Source of the DNA: Branchipolynoe longqiensis
Lineage: Eukaryota; Annelida; Polychaeta; Phyllodocida; Polynoidae
NCBI GenBank assembly: GCA_030323885.1
Contig: JASIRB010002683.1
Coordinates: forward strand, 1 to 64,000
Length of the DNA: 64,000 bases
Direction: 5' to 3'
Made by a program: the position numbers and the translations under genes. The notes below the pieces were generated by a model that was not told where the DNA came from, ran no database searches, and saw only the letters and a list, made by a program, of their open reading frames with translations. Of the stretch, positions 11,060 through 21,856 are shown piece by piece. Numbering within the stretch: position 1 is the first letter of the stretch; every line of letters starts with the position of its first letter.

Positions 11060-11768
11060 CAGGGCCTGTATGCAGGAGCCGGTGCTATTCGGTGATAGCT
11101 AGGCAAAACGGTGGTAGTCGGGAATTTCCCGGGTAGCGCGAAAAATGGTATGCACGAAGCGGTGATAGGCCTAACACCAAAAGCTTACCCGGTGTTACCC
11201 TACCCCTGGTAAATAGGAGGTATAGCGAGTTCATTAGGCCCAAATCTATTCAATGCTGTCATATTTAACAGAATTACATACGCAATAAGTGAAATTTTAT
11301 CAATTTAACCCTAAATTTGAAGCGTTATATTAATAGTTATATTTTCAAATCGACAAACGTACAGTAAACAAACCGCCGCCACCACCAGTATGGAAAGCGA
11401 CGTCGATGCGGCGGCTGCGGCGATTTGTTTACTTTACTTCGTCGATTCGAAAATATTAATATTAATATCGCCACCGTTACGGCGGCAGCTTTAACATTGC
11501 TTCGAATTTAGGGTTAATTTCTTCAAATCTCACTTATTGCGTATCTACTTCTGTTAAATATGATAGCATTTAATATATTTAAGCCTAATATATGGGTACA
11601 GATGCAGAGGGATTTCCCAAATCTATAAATAAATTCACGTTTAGCTATAATGAAAGTGTTACGCGCTCCTGCATACGGCTTGACCTAATTCCCCATCTCG
11701 GAGATAGCTACCCGGTGTCAGGCTTTACCACGAAAACCCGCTACCACCGACTCCTGCATACGGCCCTG
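11060..11768. mobile_element. fold-back element (CAGGGCC-ended)
   Basis: The outer inverted ends are CAGGGCCTGTATGCAGGAGCC and its near mirror. Further inverted pairs lie inwards: ACGCAATAAGTG with CACTTATTGCGT, AACCCTAAATTT with its complement, and a GC-rich pair around CGCCGCC. Most of the 709 bp can therefore fold back on itself. No transposase. The CAGGG terminus suggests hAT, but no 8-bp duplication is evident. Confidence 0.65.
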
Positions 11769-11811
11769 ATCTTCACGTCGGAAGGTGAGGGAGGTGATGA
11801 AAACACATATA

Positions 11812-12010
11812 CAGTAAAACCTCTCTAACCGCCCACCTGCACAGATCGACCACTCCCCTATATCAATTTCTTTATTTGGGTCCCAAATATCGCCCATACA
11901 ATACCATTGTAAATATAATGATTTTTTTTAAACATCCTAAACCGACCACCTCCCTAAATGGACCATTTAAAGTCGGTCCCATGGTCAGTCGACTTAGAGA
12001 GGTTTTACTG
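11812..12010. mobile_element. pogo-like palindromic MITE, copy 3
   Basis: CAGTAAAACCTCTC and its exact inverse bound the element, with TA on both sides. Confidence 0.85.
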
Positions 12011-13041
12011 TACTATGGTACATTAAGTGGTAGTTTATATAATGAAACAAATATATGGCGACAATCCTACCAAGTTTGGTCGTCAGGAGGCGTGTATGAG
12101 GTTATTGGTACAAAATGACGTTAAACTAAAGCGTTAGACCTGTTTTGCAGGATTGGGCTGGGAGTGGCACCAACCCCAACTTGCTGTATGTATGCTGAAG
12201 CTGTGAACCGGTCTAACGATTTCAATTTCCTCCCTTTTCAAGTTCCGCCCGGGAGAGAAATTAAAAACGTTTTCAGATTCCCGGGGGGGGGGGGGGGAAT
12301 TAAAAACAGTTTTCAGATTCCTCCCCCTATTTCCAAATTCCCGCCTCCGGGAATTTAAAATTGTTTAAAAAACTTTAAAAAACGTTTTAAAATTCAGACC
12401 TATAACTCCCGGCTCCCCTAACTGCCCTCACTCTTCTGGCCGCGCGCGCCTTGCCACCACGCATCCCGAGCTGCTCAGGTGCATGCCTCGTCCCTCCCCC
12501 AGCCTGGCTGCTGCCCTGATGGCAGAGGACGAGCCTTGACCTCTCCCACCCACCCTTTGAACAAGAGGGGGGGGGGGACACTGGGCGCGCGAGGGGGGGG
12601 GGAGGGCACGCCGCCCGCCACACAGTGGGCCGGTTGCGGCCGCTCTCCACAGGTACCGGGTTCAACACCCAGCATATTGACTTAGTCATTGGCAAATGAA
12701 CTTACACATCATTACATATTATTATTACTTATCTTAGCGCCCCTTACGCCCATTGGGGCAGCGTGCGCGCGCATGTGCGCATCAGGTTGATTTACTTCAT
12801 TAACATTGTGCATTTGTTTATGTAATATAATTAACCTTAGTGACTTTAATAAAAAGTCTTTTACTCCCCCCGTGTGTTCGCGTCATTTAAATAAAAAGTT
12901 AGTTAAAAATAATCATAGAAAACCCCGCATGACCTGTCTGTTTAACTAACTTGTTACGGTTATGGTTAGGTTTAGGCTTAGGGTTAAACCCCATACGTTG
13001 TAGTATTACTATTAGTAGCACATGTGTGTCTTATGTGTGCT
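12011..13041. other. no gene seen; GC-rich island at 12420-12660
   Basis: The left part repeats ATTAAAAACGTTTTCAGATTC around a G run (12285-12297). Bases 12420-12660 are GC- and CpG-rich with G runs. One minus-strand reading gives a B-box-like GTTGAACCCGG, so a worn tRNA-derived repeat is possible. The rest (12700-13041) is plain AT-rich DNA. Confidence 0.4.
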
Positions 13042-13313
13042 TATTGTTTTACGTCCTGGCAACATCTAAGGTCATATCAGGACGGGTACCGACTTGTGAC
13101 TGCGCACTCATGCCGATTTTATAGTGCTGCCCCACTGGGAGACTATGCCACCTGCACCATGACCTGATATCCCACTCAGTCACATTATCCTGACACTAAG
13201 CCAACCAGTCCTTGCACTATCCTAATAATGCTGAGTGCCTGGCTAGGAAGCGACAAGTATCAATTCTAAAGTCATCGGTTTGACTCGACCAGGGTTCGAA
13301 CCCACGATCCCAT
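13042..13313 (-). mobile_element. SINE family A, head truncated
   Basis: Minus-strand copy from the tail to the B box (GGTTCGAACCCACGATCC on the plus strand). A (GT)n microsatellite follows directly at 13315-13348. Confidence 0.85.
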
Positions 13314-13348
<35 letters not shown>

Positions 13349-13627
13349 TTGCATGCGTCTTAATCTTATGTGTGTTTCTATTCTGTGTGCACATGATCAT
13401 GTTGGTTTTGGGTTTTGCTTGGTTCTATAAAGATACGCTTGGTGGCGCCTGGCATTCGGCACAGTAAGTTTAATGTCGTCTGCTGAGTTAAAGCTGCGCT
13501 AACCTCCCCCCCCCCACCCTACCCCCCCCCCCCCACACACACACCCTAACCCCACCCCCCACCCACTAACCCCACCACCTCCCACCCACCTACGCTGATG
13601 TCTGGCAGTTACAGTGTTTTAGTAATA

Positions 13628-14432
13628 GAGGGTATTCCCGTCACGTCATCAATCGGAAGCGCAGCCATTGTGGCGATATCAACCAGTAAACAGCCTGCCG
13701 GTTGCAGTAACATAGTAGATCATTCTTTCAGTTTTATTCCAAATCAATAGAAATACAGAACCCTAACCTTATGAATTTAATATAATCTTTTTGTTGAATA
13801 TGTTTTCTGCATGTGTGCCAATCGCTTTGTATCGAGGTGGTGTAGTTTTAGAGATATTTCACTTTTTCTGTATGAAGATTGCTCACGGCCATTGACAATG
13901 CATTGAGTTTGCCAATACGTAAAGTACAACATGTCAATTTGATTTAAAATGAATAGAAATGCAGAACTGTAACCGTATACATTTATTTCACATTTTCTTT
14001 ATGAAGATTGCTCACGGCCATTGACAATGCATTGAGTTTTTTTAAGTTTTTTTTGGTCCATTAGTTGTTTAAGCAGGGGAAATTTCAGTCATAGACGACT
14101 GGTCTTCCTCATTCCACTGCTGGTCGATAGAAAGCCCGAGCCTACACTTTTACCGACCCAAGGGATTTTTAACCTCCCACACCACATAGACATGGTATGA
14201 GAGCAACCGGCCTTTGATGACGCTGTAAGTTATACACAGCGGTGGAAATCCAAATTGGCAGAGCTGGGGGCACGGGGAATCGAACCGCCGACCCTCAGAT
14301 TAGGAGTCCGACCTAGAAAAAAGTCAGACACTCTAACCACTCCGCCACAGAGAACGCGTTGGGTTTGTTATTGTGGATACTATCGCCACAATGGCCGCAC
14401 TTCCGTTTAGCATGACGTCAGTGCATACCCTC
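13628..14432. mobile_element. TIR element (GAGGGTAT-ended) with the 206-bp module
   Basis: Imperfect inverted ends of about 55 bp: GAGGGTATTCCCGTCACGTCAT on the left, GAGGGTATGCACTGACGTCAT inverted on the right, both leading to GCCATTGTGGCGAT. TA flanks each end. Inside are one full and one partial copy of the 206-bp module in inverse orientation, plus an inserted SINE C. No ORF. The upstream stretch 13349-13627 holds only a C-rich run. Confidence 0.7.
14048..14354 (-). mobile_element. SINE family C
   Basis: Read on the minus strand: a tRNA-like head with A box GGCGGAGTGGTTAGAGTG and B box GGTTCGATTCCCCG, then CCAATTTGGATTTCC, CAAAGGCCGGTTGCTCTCAT and CTTTCTATCGACCAGCAG, ending in an A-rich tail. 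It is inserted in the TIR element above. Other copies: 48333, 49972, 36810 (partial), 21197 (head) and 31277 (tail). Confidence 0.85.
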
Positions 14433-14867
14433 TATTGCTTCAAGTTTCCACAAATAAACCCCCTTAAAAAAGCAGACCCTTCCCTCCCCGCTTCACGTGG
14501 TATTTGTATTGCGATAAAACCCATAAACATGCACGCGACGAGTTCACTATGCTACAGATTGTTCTATTTACGTCAGGTGCCGCCACAAATAATAACCAAC
14601 TACTACAGTAGTACCTACCTTTTTTTGTGTTTTTATTCATCTGAATATGACATTTGTCAGTGCCATAGCACTTGTCTTCCGGCCATCTTACAATTGGAAA
14701 TTGACAGTCTATATGATCTAAGTTTGATCGGTGCTGTATTAGTTACAGCGCCGATCCTGTAGAAGTAAGGGAGTGTCTCCTGCTGTATAATAATGTACAG
14801 CACCAGTGACTGTGGTTCATGCAAATGGAAATGTCAGTCCCGCAGCACTGGTCTCCCGGCCATCTAA

Positions 14868-15142
14868 TGCCCGGTACACACCTAGCGTATACGATCGTTT
14901 TCCCCGCACCCACCTAGCTTATACGACCTAAAACTACCCAAAAATCGTGAGGTATGCACTCCCCTAGCACACCTACCGATTGCGATTCACGACTAAAACT
15001 AATTTTTAGGGCTAAAACGGTAGGTGTGCGCTAGCACTACGATTGCGATTCCCGATTCGAAAAAATGAATCGACCCGACTGCAGTTGTAAGCTGATCGGG
15101 AGTCCTATGCGCGAATCCTATACGCTATGTGTGTACATGGCA
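14868..15142. mobile_element. TIR element (TGCCCGGTACACAC)
   Basis: The ends TGCCCGGTACACACCTAGCG and, inverted, TGCCATGTACACACATAGCG are flanked by TAA and TTA. Interior motifs are variants of GCGATTC, CGATTGCG and TATACGAT reiterated in both directions. It resembles the GTCACAC-ended group in plan. Bases 14433-14867 upstream hold a short dispersed motif (TTTGTCAGTGCC-AGCACTGGTCTTC), also present near 8430. Confidence 0.6.
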
Positions 15143-15231
15143 TTACAATTCCTTCTGGGACAACCCGCAAACTCCTGCCATGCGAGAGCAGTTGTTCAAT
15201 GTACAAACTGCAGTCTGTCTTATACGATGCT

Positions 15232-15546
15232 CGTTTGTTGGGGTTTTACATCCTGGCAACATCAATGGTCACATCATGATGGGGACCGACTTGTGATAAT
15301 GTGCACTCATGGGACTTCCTAGTGCTGCCCAACTGGGAGACCAGGCTGCCAGGACCAGGACCCGATTTCCCACGGAGTCACCTTATCCTGATACTGAGCT
15401 AACCAGTCCTTGCCCTATCCAATTAAAGCCGAGCGCCAGGCTAGGTAGCGACAAGTATCAATTTTCTAAGTCGTCTGCTTGACTTGGCCATGTTTCAAAC
15501 TTCCCGACCTTCTACACCCAGAGGCCTTTGCTCTACCAATTCGGGA
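15232..15546 (-). mobile_element. SINE family A
   Basis: Full-length but diverged minus-strand copy, from the tail (TTTTACATCCTGGCAACATC on the plus strand) to the head (CTCTACCAATTCGG). Confidence 0.8.
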
Positions 15547-15640
15547 CATCTGCTATGTCAGAACAACATTCGTATGGATGCAGAGTTGTCCTCTGAAGAC
15601 GGATACAACTTGCATATTATAACAATGATCAAACAAAATG

Positions 15641-15930
15641 GTTGGTTGGTGGTTAGAGTTTTACGTCCTGGAAACATCCAAGGTCATACCAGGATGGGTA
15701 CCGACTTGTGATTGTGACAGTATGCACTCCTGGCGACTTTATAGTGTTGCCCAACTGGGAAATCAAGCCACTGGTACCATGACCTGATATCCCCCTCAGT
15801 CATATTATCCTGACACTGAGCTAACCAGTCCTTGCCATATCCTATTAATGCCGAGTGCCAGGCTAGAAAGCGACAAGTATGAATTTTACTCGACCGGGAA
15901 CAAAACTTCTGATCTCCTGCACGCAAGGCC
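15641..15930 (-). mobile_element. SINE family A
   Basis: Second minus-strand copy in the same orientation, about 95 bp downstream of the previous one. Its head is incomplete. Confidence 0.85.
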
Positions 15931-16452
15931 TCAAACAAAATAGTGATCAATAATGGTGATCAAACACATTGTATAATATTCCGATGAAACGCATTGGTGG
16001 GGGAATGCAAATCTATTGTAGGAAAAGGTATATAGGGCAGGTGCATGATTGTATTTATGTAGTTGCTGGTGATACTTTACTCATGGTCAATAGTCATTGT
16101 GTGTTAGTCAGAGGGTGTGTAAGTGTAAGGGGCACTTGGAGCACTACTCACTACCCCCTCCCCCCTCTGTTAGTCACGGATCACCACACACTGAGCTCAG
16201 GGCAGGTGGTGGCCAAGGCAGCCATGCTTCATGGTGGTGGTGGGCAGAGCACTGTAGCCATGGGAACCCAGCAATGTTTGATGTTCATTGGTAAAGCTTT
16301 AGACACTTGATTCTCATTGGAGAATAAGGTCAGGTGCCATACCAGATCCATGTACCACTATAAATAATAAACCTGAGGGCTTGGCTCTCTCTCTACTTTC
16401 ACTCTTTATACTCTTCCTTTCTCTTTTTGCCTGTATTGATTTCACTATAGCC
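15931..16452. other. unassigned sequence before gap 1
   Basis: Contains a short ORF without recognisable similarity. TATAAATAATAAACCTGAGG near 16360 looks like a TATA/poly(A)-signal region of an LTR, but no partner LTR is visible. A pyrimidine-rich stretch then runs into the N gap. Confidence 0.3.
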
Positions 16453-16952
16453 NNNNNNNNNNNNNNNNNNNNNNNNNNNNNNNNNNNNNNNNNNNNNNNN
16501 NNNNNNNNNNNNNNNNNNNNNNNNNNNNNNNNNNNNNNNNNNNNNNNNNNNNNNNNNNNNNNNNNNNNNNNNNNNNNNNNNNNNNNNNNNNNNNNNNNNN
16601 NNNNNNNNNNNNNNNNNNNNNNNNNNNNNNNNNNNNNNNNNNNNNNNNNNNNNNNNNNNNNNNNNNNNNNNNNNNNNNNNNNNNNNNNNNNNNNNNNNNN
16701 NNNNNNNNNNNNNNNNNNNNNNNNNNNNNNNNNNNNNNNNNNNNNNNNNNNNNNNNNNNNNNNNNNNNNNNNNNNNNNNNNNNNNNNNNNNNNNNNNNNN
16801 NNNNNNNNNNNNNNNNNNNNNNNNNNNNNNNNNNNNNNNNNNNNNNNNNNNNNNNNNNNNNNNNNNNNNNNNNNNNNNNNNNNNNNNNNNNNNNNNNNNN
16901 NNNNNNNNNNNNNNNNNNNNNNNNNNNNNNNNNNNNNNNNNNNNNNNNNNNN
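16453..16952. other. assembly gap (500 N)
   Basis: 500 unresolved bases. ORFs drawn through it are meaningless. Confidence 1.
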
Positions 16953-16961
16953 GACCGGATG

Positions 16962-17012
16962 TGCTTCCCTCTCCCTAGCCTAAGGCTAGCCTGAGGCTGT
17001 ATACCGAGGTAA

Positions 17013-17013
<1 letters not shown>
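16962..17013. repeat. putative DIRS-element terminus, copy 1
   Basis: CTCCCTAGCC, AGGCTAGCCTGAGGC and TGTATACCGAGG, then a (TA)n run to 17050. The same block lies at 40269-40317, upstream of the minus-strand DIRS1-type gag. It is probably an end of a related element whose body falls in or beyond gap 1. Confidence 0.5.
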
Positions 17014-17050
<37 letters not shown>

Positions 17051-17052
<2 letters not shown>

Positions 17053-17628
17053 CCAGTCTCATGAAAATAGGCCAATTGGTGCATGGGGAAAGAAAACAAT
17101 AACTGTCTTAATGGTATTTATTTTCCTTTTTCCTCAAACTACATGTATTTGTGCATGAACACGGAAAATTGGCCATATTACATTTCTATTAAATCTTTTT
17201 TGTTTTTCAAAAAACATATACACCCTATAGGTATAGTAGGTGTGCGACGCCAACAACTTATGATATACGATGCCGACAACTTCTGAGGAGGGGGCTCCCC
17301 CACACATTGGAGGATCAGCAGAAGGACAAAGAATGAAGAGATAATCGGAAAAAAGCATAAAGTAAGACGACAGGTTGTATCCTGTGGCTATTGTGTGCAT
17401 CCTTTGGCACCATAACAACACCCACCCGATGTCTCATACTATCATAGTGGACACACTACGCTCATGCTTCTGCGTGACACACAATGCGCGAACTGTCGCC
17501 GACTATCGGCTGTCTCCGCTGGTGGCCTATTGTGCGCACCACGCACCTGCGCACCTCGCAGCACCATACACAGGTAAGTAATTCAGCCCCTGGTTTAATC
17601 ACAGCCATTCTGATATGAATGCTACTCT
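17051..17628. other. no recognised gene
   Basis: Bases 17220-17580 are of moderate GC with ordinary codon-free composition. GCGACGCCAACAACTT and ACGATGCCGACAACTT repeat near 17245-17285. Nothing here supports a gene. Confidence 0.35.
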
Positions 17629-17800
17629 GTGTTTTTCTCGCTTTCTCTTTCTTTCTTTTACTTTCGTTTTCTTTCTCTTTCTTTCATTCTCTTTTTTCTC
17701 TTTCTTTCTTTCTTTCTCTTTCTTTCATTCTCTCTTTCATTCTTTTTCATTCATTCTTTCTCTCTTCCTTTCTCTTTCTTTCTTTCTTTCTCTTTTTCAG
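17629..17800. repeat. TTTC-rich pyrimidine microsatellite
   Basis: CTTTCTTTCTCTTTCTTTCATTC units. The Phe/Ser/Leu-rich ORFs across it are artefacts. Bases 17801-18300 show a worn minus-strand ORF fragment (17910-18107) without clear similarity. Confidence 0.85.
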
Positions 17801-18300
17801 GGTTCCACTATTTTTCAGGCTTCTTTTCTAATGACTTTTGAAAGTACTTTTTATGACCATTAAAACTGGGTTTTTTTAAGGACCAAAATGAAGAAATTCC
17901 GCACCTTTTTCAGCATACAATAACGCAATGTTCCGAATATGCTCCACTAGTCATATTGCCCATCACATGGGGAAGAATTCCAATGTAATCTTTAGAGGAC
18001 AGCCAAGGTTTGCCCCAAATATTTGTCTCTCTGCCATAACCCTGAGAAATGTTACCTTTCAAAGAACAAGTGTTCAACCGTGATAGAAGGACAGGTTGCA
18101 AAAACAAAACAAAAATCCAGACAGAGTTACTGCGTACAAACGATTAACTTGGCCTGACAACGAAAATTCCTTAAAGTGCAAGTTACGTGGTCAAAGTCAG
18201 GCTAAACAAAGTTTGATTCCTAATTTTTAATGACTTATACATTTTGTATAATTATAGGACTTTTCAGTACTTAATTTTTGCCTTTTCAAAAGTTAGTACT

Positions 18301-19442
18301 AGTGGTCTGCACTGACCTCTCAGGCAAGTAACCACATAGACAGGTAGGCGTGGGGAGTGTCTTGATATCAGGGAGCCTAGGTGGTGTAATGGTTAGCACA
18401 CTGGCCCGGAATGCAAAGAGATGTGGGTTCGAGTCCCACTCTAGGCACAGTATTTCCCATTTTCATCACCCCCACGACAATGGTGCCGTGATCAGGATCC
18501 TGTACAAGCTTTGCGCTGTATGGTTGTTGAACCTACCCTGTGTATGTATGTGTTAGTGCATTGCCTGTATGTATGTAATTGTAAGCATTAAAAGACTTAT
18601 AATTCCAGGGGGACGAGTGTAGTGGTCTGCACTGACCTCTCAGGCAAGTAACCACATAGACAGGTAGGCGTGGGGAGTGTGTTGATATCAGGGAGCCTAG
18701 GTGGTGTAATGGTTAGCACACTGGCCCGGAATGCAAAGAGATGTGGGTTCGAGTCCCGCTCTAGGCACAATATTTCCCATTTTCATCACCCCCACGACAC
18801 TGGTTGCCGTGATCAGGATCCTGTACAAGCTTTGCGCTGTATGGTTGTTGAACCTACCCTGTGTATGTATGTGTTAGTGCATTGCCTGTATGTATGTAAT
18901 TGTAAGCATTACAAGACTTACAATTCCAGGGGGACGAGTGTAGTGGTCTGCACTGACCTCTCAGGCAAGTAACCACATAGACAGGTAGGCGTGGGGAGTG
19001 TCTTGATATCAGGGAGCCTAGGTGGTGTAATGGTTAGCACACTGGCCCGGAATGCAAAGAGATGTGGGTTCGAGTCCCACTCTAGGCACAGTATTTCCCA
19101 TTTTCATCACCCCCACGACAATGGTGCCATGATCAGGATCCTGTACAAGCTTTGCGCTGTATGGTTGTTGAACCTACCCTGTGTATGTATGTGTTAGTAC
19201 ATTGCCTGTATGTATGTAATTGTAAGCATTAAAAGACTTATAATTCCAGGGGGACGAGTGTAGTAGTCTGCACTGACCTCTCAGGCAAGTAACCACATAG
19301 ACAGGTAGGCGTGGGTAGTGTGTTGATCTCAGGGAGCCTAGGTGGTGTAATGGTTAGCACACTGACCCGGAATGCAAAGAGATGTGGGTTCGAGTCCCAC
19401 TCTAGGCACAATATTTCCCATTTTCATCACCCCCACGACAAT
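18301..19442 (+). repeat. tandem array of SINE family B (3.6 units of 320 bp)
   Basis: Head-to-tail units start at 18301, 18621, 18942 and 19262; the last stops after 181 bp. Each contains a tRNA-like head: GCCTAGG pairs with TCTAGGC as a 7-bp acceptor stem, A box TGGTGTAATGGTTAGCAC, and T arm GTGGGTTCGAGTCCCAC. The anticodon arm pairs poorly, so this is a SINE head and not a functional tRNA. The units differ at only a few sites, so the amplification is recent. Units abut without poly(A) or target duplications, which points to unequal exchange or rolling-circle growth. Confidence 0.85.
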
Positions 19443-19800
19443 ACTTTTTAGTTTTTTTTATGACCAGTACGAAACCTCTTTCTCTCTCTTTCTCTCTCTT
19501 TCTCTCACTCTCTTTTTCAGTCTCTTACTCTGTCTCTCTCGCTCTCTCCTGCTCACTCTCGAATGTGTTTTTGCGTGTCTCTCCGCCTCCATCCCTTTCT
19601 CTGTCTGTCTCTCTCTCTATATGTGTGCATATATTCACATATGTTATGTTTATTTATACATGTAGTATATGTTTATTATGCACATTTATATACACATATC
19701 TCCATATATATCTCAAATATAATTTACTATGTGAGAATAAATTGGCGGAACTTTATTGCTTTTATTTATTTACTTGGATACGGTTTAATAGTCTTTATTT
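19443..19800. repeat. CT-rich then AT-rich simple DNA
   Basis: TCTCTCTTTCTC-type repeats (19480-19620) grade into ATATGTTTATT-type AT-rich DNA. No gene. Confidence 0.7.
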
Positions 19801-20200
19801 ATGCTGCGGGATAGCTCTCTTCCACCCATATCGATGATGGCGCCACCACCGGTGGTTCTAGTCGACTATTGCCCCCTACCTATCGTCATTCTCTCCACAA
19901 TTTTACTTTTCTACTCCGAGATACACAACAAAAGAGACCGAGTTTGGCTGAGCACTTTATTAGTCTCTGGCAAGAGCCAAATAACATTACCGAAATACAA
20001 AAGCAAAATTCTAAGAGTAATGACCATTTCACAGAGCGGTTAGTTAGTCCAGGAGCCGATGGTGGCGCCACCAGCGGCAACTCCCTACTGAATCAATGCT
20101 GGTTCCCCCATTTCCCCAACTTCACTCACCATCGAGCGACCTGGACAATATTTACTCCTTCCTCTCCGTTATTTATATTAGCATAATTAATTATACGGCA
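19801..20200 (-). mobile_element. possible solo LTR or worn LTR fragment
   Basis: On the minus strand an AATAAAGTGCTCAGCC block, like an LTR poly(A)/R region, is followed by TGGCGCCATC, which looks like a primer-binding site. A second GGTGGCGCCACC lies upstream. I cannot find both LTR ends or any gag/pol, so this is only a suggestion. Confidence 0.25.
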
Positions 20201-20288
20201 AATATACACACAGACTAAAAGAAAGGGATGAAGAGGGAGAGACACAAAAACAGAGATCTGTGTATACTCTGGTTAACAATGTCGACTG

Positions 20289-20643
20289 TAGTTGGTTGGT
20301 TGGTTGTTGGAGATTTACACCCTGGCAACATCTAAGGTCATAGAAGGACGGGTACAGACTTGTGACAGTTCGCATCCCTGTCGACTTTATAGTGCTGCCC
20401 CCCCTGGGAAACCAGGCCGCCGGCACCATGACCTGGTATCCCACTCAGTCACATTATCCTGACACTGAGCACAACAGTCCTTGCCCTGTCCTAATAATGC
20501 CAAGCGCCTGGCTAGGAAGCGACAAGTATCAATGTTCAATTGTTTGACTCGACCAGGATTCCAACCCACAAACTCATGGGTTCTGATCTCCCGATCTCCC
20601 AAAACAGGAGACGGACGCTCAACTCATTCGGCCATCCCGTCTG
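20289..20643 (-). mobile_element. SINE family A (first of a tandem pair)
   Basis: Full-length minus-strand SINE. The flanks ACAATGTCGACTGTA and ACAATGTCGATGGTA form a 15-bp target duplication with two differences. Confidence 0.9.
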
Positions 20644-20662
20644 GTACAATGTCGATGGTAAT

Positions 20663-20996
20663 TCGTTGGTTGGTCGTGAGAGCTTTACGTCCTGGCAACA
20701 TCTAAGGTCATATCAGGATGGGTACAGACTTGTGACAGTGCACACTCATGGTGACTTTATAGTGCTGCCCCACTGGGAAATCAGGCCACCGGCACCATGA
20801 CCTGGTATCCCACTCAAGTCACATTATCCTGACACTGAACCAATCAGTCCTTGCCCTATTCTATTACTGCCGAGCACCAGGCTAGGAAGCGACAAGTATA
20901 AATTTTAAAGTCATTGGTTTGACTCGCCTGGGAACCGAACTCTCGACCCTCTGCACGCGAGGCCCGCGCTCTACCGGTCAGACCACCGCGCCCGGT
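20663..20996 (-). mobile_element. SINE family A (second of a tandem pair)
   Basis: Full-length copy that inserted beside the first: its own duplication (GTCGATGGTA / CTCGACGGTA) overlaps that of its neighbour. Confidence 0.85.
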
Positions 20997-21000
20997 CTCG

Positions 21001-21190
21001 ACGGTAGTCTGTGGCAATGGGGAAGACCGGAAGTTCCTTCTCCAGGTGGCAGCACCTTCAACTATGTTTTATAACATCTAACATCAGCACAGGACTGGCA
21101 CTACAGCTGGCCAGCATTGAATACCCAGGCTTATATGCTATGGACAGTATAAATACAGCCTCAATTAAAAAATTATAAAATAAAATAAAA
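21001..21190 (+). mobile_element. polyA-tailed retroelement 3' end (family E)
   Basis: CTACAGCTGGCCAGCATTGAA then GGACAGTATAAATACAGCCTC and an A-rich tail. Same 3' block as 32010-32205 and, more distantly, 26485-26985 and 57790-58251. Probably a LINE 3' region or a SINE; no coding part is seen. Confidence 0.6.
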
Positions 21191-21196
21191 AATCTG

Positions 21197-21310
21197 TGGT
21201 GTTCTCTGTGGCGGAGTGGTTAGGGTGCCTGATTTTTTTTTTTCTAGGTCAGACTCCTAATCTGAAGGTCGGTGGTTCGATTCCCCATGCCATCACCCCT
21301 GCCAATTTGA
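21197..21310 (+). mobile_element. SINE family C, head only
   Basis: tRNA-like head GTGGCGGAGTGGTTAG with B box GGTGGTTCGATTCCCC, cut short after CCAATTTGATTTTC. Confidence 0.8.
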
Positions 21311-21417
21311 TTTTCAAAATCTTATGCTTCATAGGAATATGCATATGCATATATGCAGATTGAATACAGAATAAAATACAACATACAGTCATAGCTCTTA
21401 GAATGAACCTTACTTAC

Positions 21418-21511
21418 CACAGCTATGTCGCCAATGTGATACAAGGAGTCCTTACTGCGACCACGGAGGTGTCGGTAGCGCCCACGATTTATGTACGGCA
21501 GAGCTTTGGCC
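21418..21511 (-). CDS. coding exon 5 of a calcyphosin-2-like gene (tentative)
   Basis: A 94-bp exon between TTCTTCAG (acceptor) and GTAAGTAAG (donor). Its first base completes the Thr codon left open by the exon at 25504-25596, and 31 codons follow, ending in phase 0. The peptide contains ALPYINRGRYRHLRGR and DSLYHIGDIAV, a basic segment that I associate from memory with the region N-terminal to the EF-hands in calcyphosin-2-like proteins. The two exons are separated by nearly 4 kb of transposon-filled intron. The next exon (lower coordinates) was not recognised. Exon structure is well supported; the family name is uncertain. Confidence 0.75.
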
Positions 21512-21579
21512 CTGAAGAAACCAGCATAAATGAAACATGTCAAATGGCAAGATTGGTTAAGCAAACAAAAAAAGCATGG

Positions 21580-21668
21580 TTGGGGTGTGGGTGCGGATGT
21601 GGGTGTGGGTGCGGGTGTGGGTACGGGTGTGGTGTGGGTGCGGGTGTGGGTGTGGGTGCGGGTGTGCC
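21580..21668. repeat. GGGTGTGGGTGCG microsatellite
   Basis: (GGGTGTGGGTGCG)n about 70 bp from exon 5, on its upstream (intronic) side. C-rich runs follow at 21713-21790. Confidence 0.85.
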
Positions 21669-21856
21669 GGGTTTGGTGTCCCACTGGCACCACTTAATAA
21701 CGGGAAAGAGCTGCCCCCCCCCCCTCCTTGCTCCACTCCCCGATCCACAAACTTTACCAGCGTGCCCCCCCCCCCTCCCCCCCTCTGTCTCACTCTCCTT
21801 CCTCCCGCCTCCCTTGTGTGTTCACTGCCTACCAGTGATGCCACCCTAGATTTTAC

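Noticed and set aside
16381..17062. 200-residue ORFs on both strands
   Set aside because: They cross 500 N; only a few residues at the edges are real.
17910..18107. Minus ORF as part of a LINE C-terminus
   Set aside because: A Trp/Gly-rich segment looked suggestive, but no conserved block could be confirmed.
18370..18450. Functional tRNA genes in the 320-bp repeats
   Set aside because: The acceptor and T arms pair, but the anticodon stem does not, and the head is fused to a repeated body, so these are SINE heads.
18301..19442. CRISPR-like array (regular direct repeats)
   Set aside because: Units are 320 bp with no short repeat/spacer alternation, and the DNA is animal.
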